From NCBI GenBank assembly GCA_002311975.1, contig DCAL01000030.1:1-6490 (forward strand): a DNA stretch of 6,490 nucleotides, read 5' to 3'. This DNA is from Fidelibacterota bacterium UBA1134. Its GTDB lineage: Bacteria > Fidelibacterota > Marinisomatia > Marinisomatales > S15-B10. Within the stretch, counting starts at the first letter, position 1, and the number at the start of each line of letters is the position of its first letter. The notes beneath the pieces were generated by a model. It did not search any database and was not told the DNA's origin. It saw nothing but the letters and a program-made list of their open reading frames with translations. Positions 5,070 through 6,490 of the stretch are shown in pieces. The position numbers were made by a program, and so were the translations under genes.

Positions 5070-6386
5070 CTATCCCTCACCCGCATCCGTATGTGTGGGA
5101 ATGAAGTGCCCCACTGTGCTCGTATCTTCACCAAGGTACGCTCTGCTTACGCGCTGGACATCCTCTGTTTTTACCTCTTCAACTCGTTCGAGATACGTCG
5201 TATAAAACGTCCAGTCGCCCAAGGCAATCGCTTCGTTCAGGTGGCTGGCAATTGAGTATGATCCATCACGGCTGAAGGCGGTCTCTGCTCTTATCTTGGC
5301 TTTAGCTCTCTCAACCTCTTGCTTCGTAACGCCCTCTTCCTTAATTCTGTCATATTCTTCCCAAATAGTCTTCTCCACCAGATCGGTGGCTGTGCCGGGC
5401 GTTAAGAACGCATACGTAATAAAGAGTCCATCATCGTGGAGTGCGTGCGCCCAGACCGATACGTCTGATGCCAATCCCTTGTCTATAATGCTTTTGTAGA
5501 ATCTGCTGTTCTTTCCTGATTTTAGAATAGATGACAGTACTTGAAGTGGGTATGTGTCATCGTGACGTCCATGGGGCGATTTGTGCGCAACGCCCACAAT
5601 AGGCACTTCTCCTGTCCGCCTGAGAACAACACGTCTCTGACCCTCCTGTATCGGTTCTGTGGTATACATTTCCGGAATCTGATGCGGAGACTTCCCTATC
5701 GACCCGAAATGTTTCATCACCAAGTCTAAAGCTGTCTCCTCCTCAACACCACCTATGATGCTTACAGTAGCGTTATTCGGCCAATAAAATGTGTCGTAGA
5801 ACTGTCGCAGGCGTTCCGTGGAAACGTTCTCAATGTCCGAGCGCCAGCCGATTGTAGCGTGGTGATAGGGGTGCGCCTGATAGGCAGTAGCCCAGACGTG
5901 CTTGTCCAGGACCTCGAACGGCTCGTTCTCCCCGCGCTCGAATTCGTTGCGCACCACGGTCATCTCTGGCTGGCGGTCTTCATCCCGCAGGAAAGCGTTC
6001 CGCATCCGGTCGGCTTCGATAGCGATTGCTTTCTCAAGGTGTTCACTGGGGAGAAGTTCAAAGTAGTTTGTCCTATCAAACCACGTGGTAGCGTTGAGAA
6101 CAGAACCCACGTCCTGCAAAACCTTCCAGATTGTGTTGCCGTTATCCTTATTATAATTCGTCGAACCTTTAAACATAAGGTGCTCCAGCAGGTGTGTCGA
6201 TCCTGTGTGTCCTACCGCTTCATTGCGCGAGCCTACTCTATACGTTACCATAAGGGTGACCACCGGCGCCGAGTGATCTTCCATGAACAAAACTGTAAGG
6301 TCATTTTTCGTGAGGCGGTATTCCTTGATTCCCGCCGACTCTCTTACAGACTCAAAGTCTTCTCTCATATACTCCTTCTTTTCCAC
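5070..6386 (-). CDS. M16 zinc metallopeptidase, catalytic subunit
   Basis: The zinc-bearing half of a predicted heteromeric M16 peptidase (438 residues from this start, normal for one-repeat-pair M16B proteins). The inverted zinc motif HLLEH spans 65-69: His65 and His69 bind zinc, Glu68 is the general base, and Glu148 in VVRNEFE (144-150) is the likely third ligand at the family's usual distance. The C-terminal domain has SGKNSRFY (290-297) with Arg295, but the tyrosine of the usual GLAY is Ser307 (GLAS), so the Arg/Tyr pair is incomplete and is supplied by the next gene's product. M16 enzymes cut unfolded peptides inside a closed chamber; the actual substrate is unknown. No signal peptide is seen, suggesting a cytoplasmic role in peptide turnover. 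The longest frame begins with GTG at 6386 and lacks a ribosome site. An ATG at 6366-6368 (codon 7) follows AAGGAG by three bases and may be the real start, giving 432 residues. Confidence 0.96.
   Translation of the reverse strand: MEKKEYMREDFESVRESAGIKEYRLTKNDLTVLFMEDHSAPVVTLMVTYRVGSRNEAVGHTGSTHLLEHLMFKGSTNYNKDNGNTIWKVLQDVGSVLNATTWFDRTNYFELLPSEHLEKAIAIEADRMRNAFLRDEDRQPEMTVVRNEFERGENEPFEVLDKHVWATAYQAHPYHHATIGWRSDIENVSTERLRQFYDTFYWPNNATVSIIGGVEEETALDLVMKHFGSIGKSPHQIPEMYTTEPIQEGQRRVVLRRTGEVPIVGVAHKSPHGRHDDTYPLQVLSSILKSGKNSRFYKSIIDKGLASDVSVWAHALHDDGLFITYAFLTPGTATDLVEKTIWEEYDRIKEEGVTKQEVERAKAKIRAETAFSRDGSYSIASHLNEAIALGDWTFYTTYLERVEEVKTEDVQRVSRAYLGEDTSTVGHFIPTHTDAGEG
6372..6377 (-). promoter_or_regulatory. 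Shine-Dalgarno AAGGAG favouring the internal ATG of the M16 catalytic gene
   Basis: In the transcript AAGGAG is followed by UAU and then AUG (6368-6366). The three-base gap is shorter than ideal but the match is the best near this gene. The GTG six codons upstream is preceded by CCCCGTTAAATC, with no purine-rich site. This supports a start at 6368 over 6386, though the short gap leaves doubt. Confidence 0.45.
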
Positions 6387-6439
6387 GATTTAACGGGGAC
6401 AAAACTACACATCACTCATATTGTTACGAAACGTTTGTG

Positions 6440-6475
6440 TTAGCGAACCTTTTGGCGGTTGCTATATGGGTTCAT
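6440..6475 (-). CDS. Possible 11-residue leader peptide upstream of the M16 operon
   Basis: An ATG at 6475 opens MNPYSNRQKVR and stops at TAA (6442-6440), 53 bases before the GTG of the M16 catalytic gene. GAGGAG (6483-6488) lies seven bases before the ATG, the best-placed ribosome site in the window. The peptide has three basic residues and no run of a single amino acid, so classical amino-acid attenuation is not suggested. It could be a leader ORF, or an unrelated short frame behind a chance purine tract. The remaining leader (6387-6439) shows no other gene and no convincing promoter. Confidence 0.25.
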   Translation of the reverse strand: MNPYSNRQKVR

Positions 6476-6490
6476 GACAACTCTCCTCTT

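Noticed and set aside
5859..6443. A 194-codon open frame on the plus strand opposite the M16 catalytic gene.
   Set aside because: It lies antisense to the HxxEH-bearing domain, has no recognisable motif and no ribosome site; a shadow frame.

Overview
The window looks like ordinary bacterial chromosome with no sign of a mobile element, CRISPR array, rRNA or tRNA. Base composition appears balanced and genes are tightly packed. The organism cannot be named from the sequence. An uncultured, possibly marine, Gram-negative-type bacterium (for example Marinimicrobia-like) is only a weak guess, based on a sodium-coupled symporter beside a paired M16 peptidase operon and on weak Shine-Dalgarno signals at several genes.

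Layout: (i) 1-1134, minus strand: the first 378 residues of a sodium:solute symporter (SSS family), cut off by the left edge. (ii) 1135-1299: a divergent intergenic region with a long-armed inverted repeat almost midway between the two flanking starts, a tandem heptamer, and an AT-rich palindrome. (iii) 1300-2556, plus strand: a membrane-anchored SRPBCC (START-like) protein whose C-terminal half carries three diverged copies of an approximately 45-residue basic repeat that I do not recognise. (iv) 2557-2622: a short convergent gap. (v) 2623-6386, minus strand: a four-gene unit in transcription order M16 peptidase with the zinc motif, M16 partner without it, DHFR-like reductase, and alpha/beta hydrolase, with gaps of 39, 5 and 51 bases. 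(vi) 6387-6490: a leader region containing an 11-codon ORF with the clearest Shine-Dalgarno sequence in the window.

How the genes work together: the two M16 proteins almost certainly form one heteromeric metallopeptidase. The first has the HxxEH zinc site but lacks the usual tyrosine of the Arg/Tyr pair. The second lacks the zinc site but keeps both Arg and Tyr. The DHFR-like reductase follows the second peptidase gene by only 5 bases and is probably translationally coupled to it, although peptidase and folate chemistry have no obvious link. The hydrolase resembles small phospholipase/carboxylesterases. The SRPBCC repeat protein and the symporter share a divergent control region and may be co-regulated.

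The most novel item is the SRPBCC-repeat protein. The clearest mechanistic point is the division of active-site residues between the two M16 subunits.
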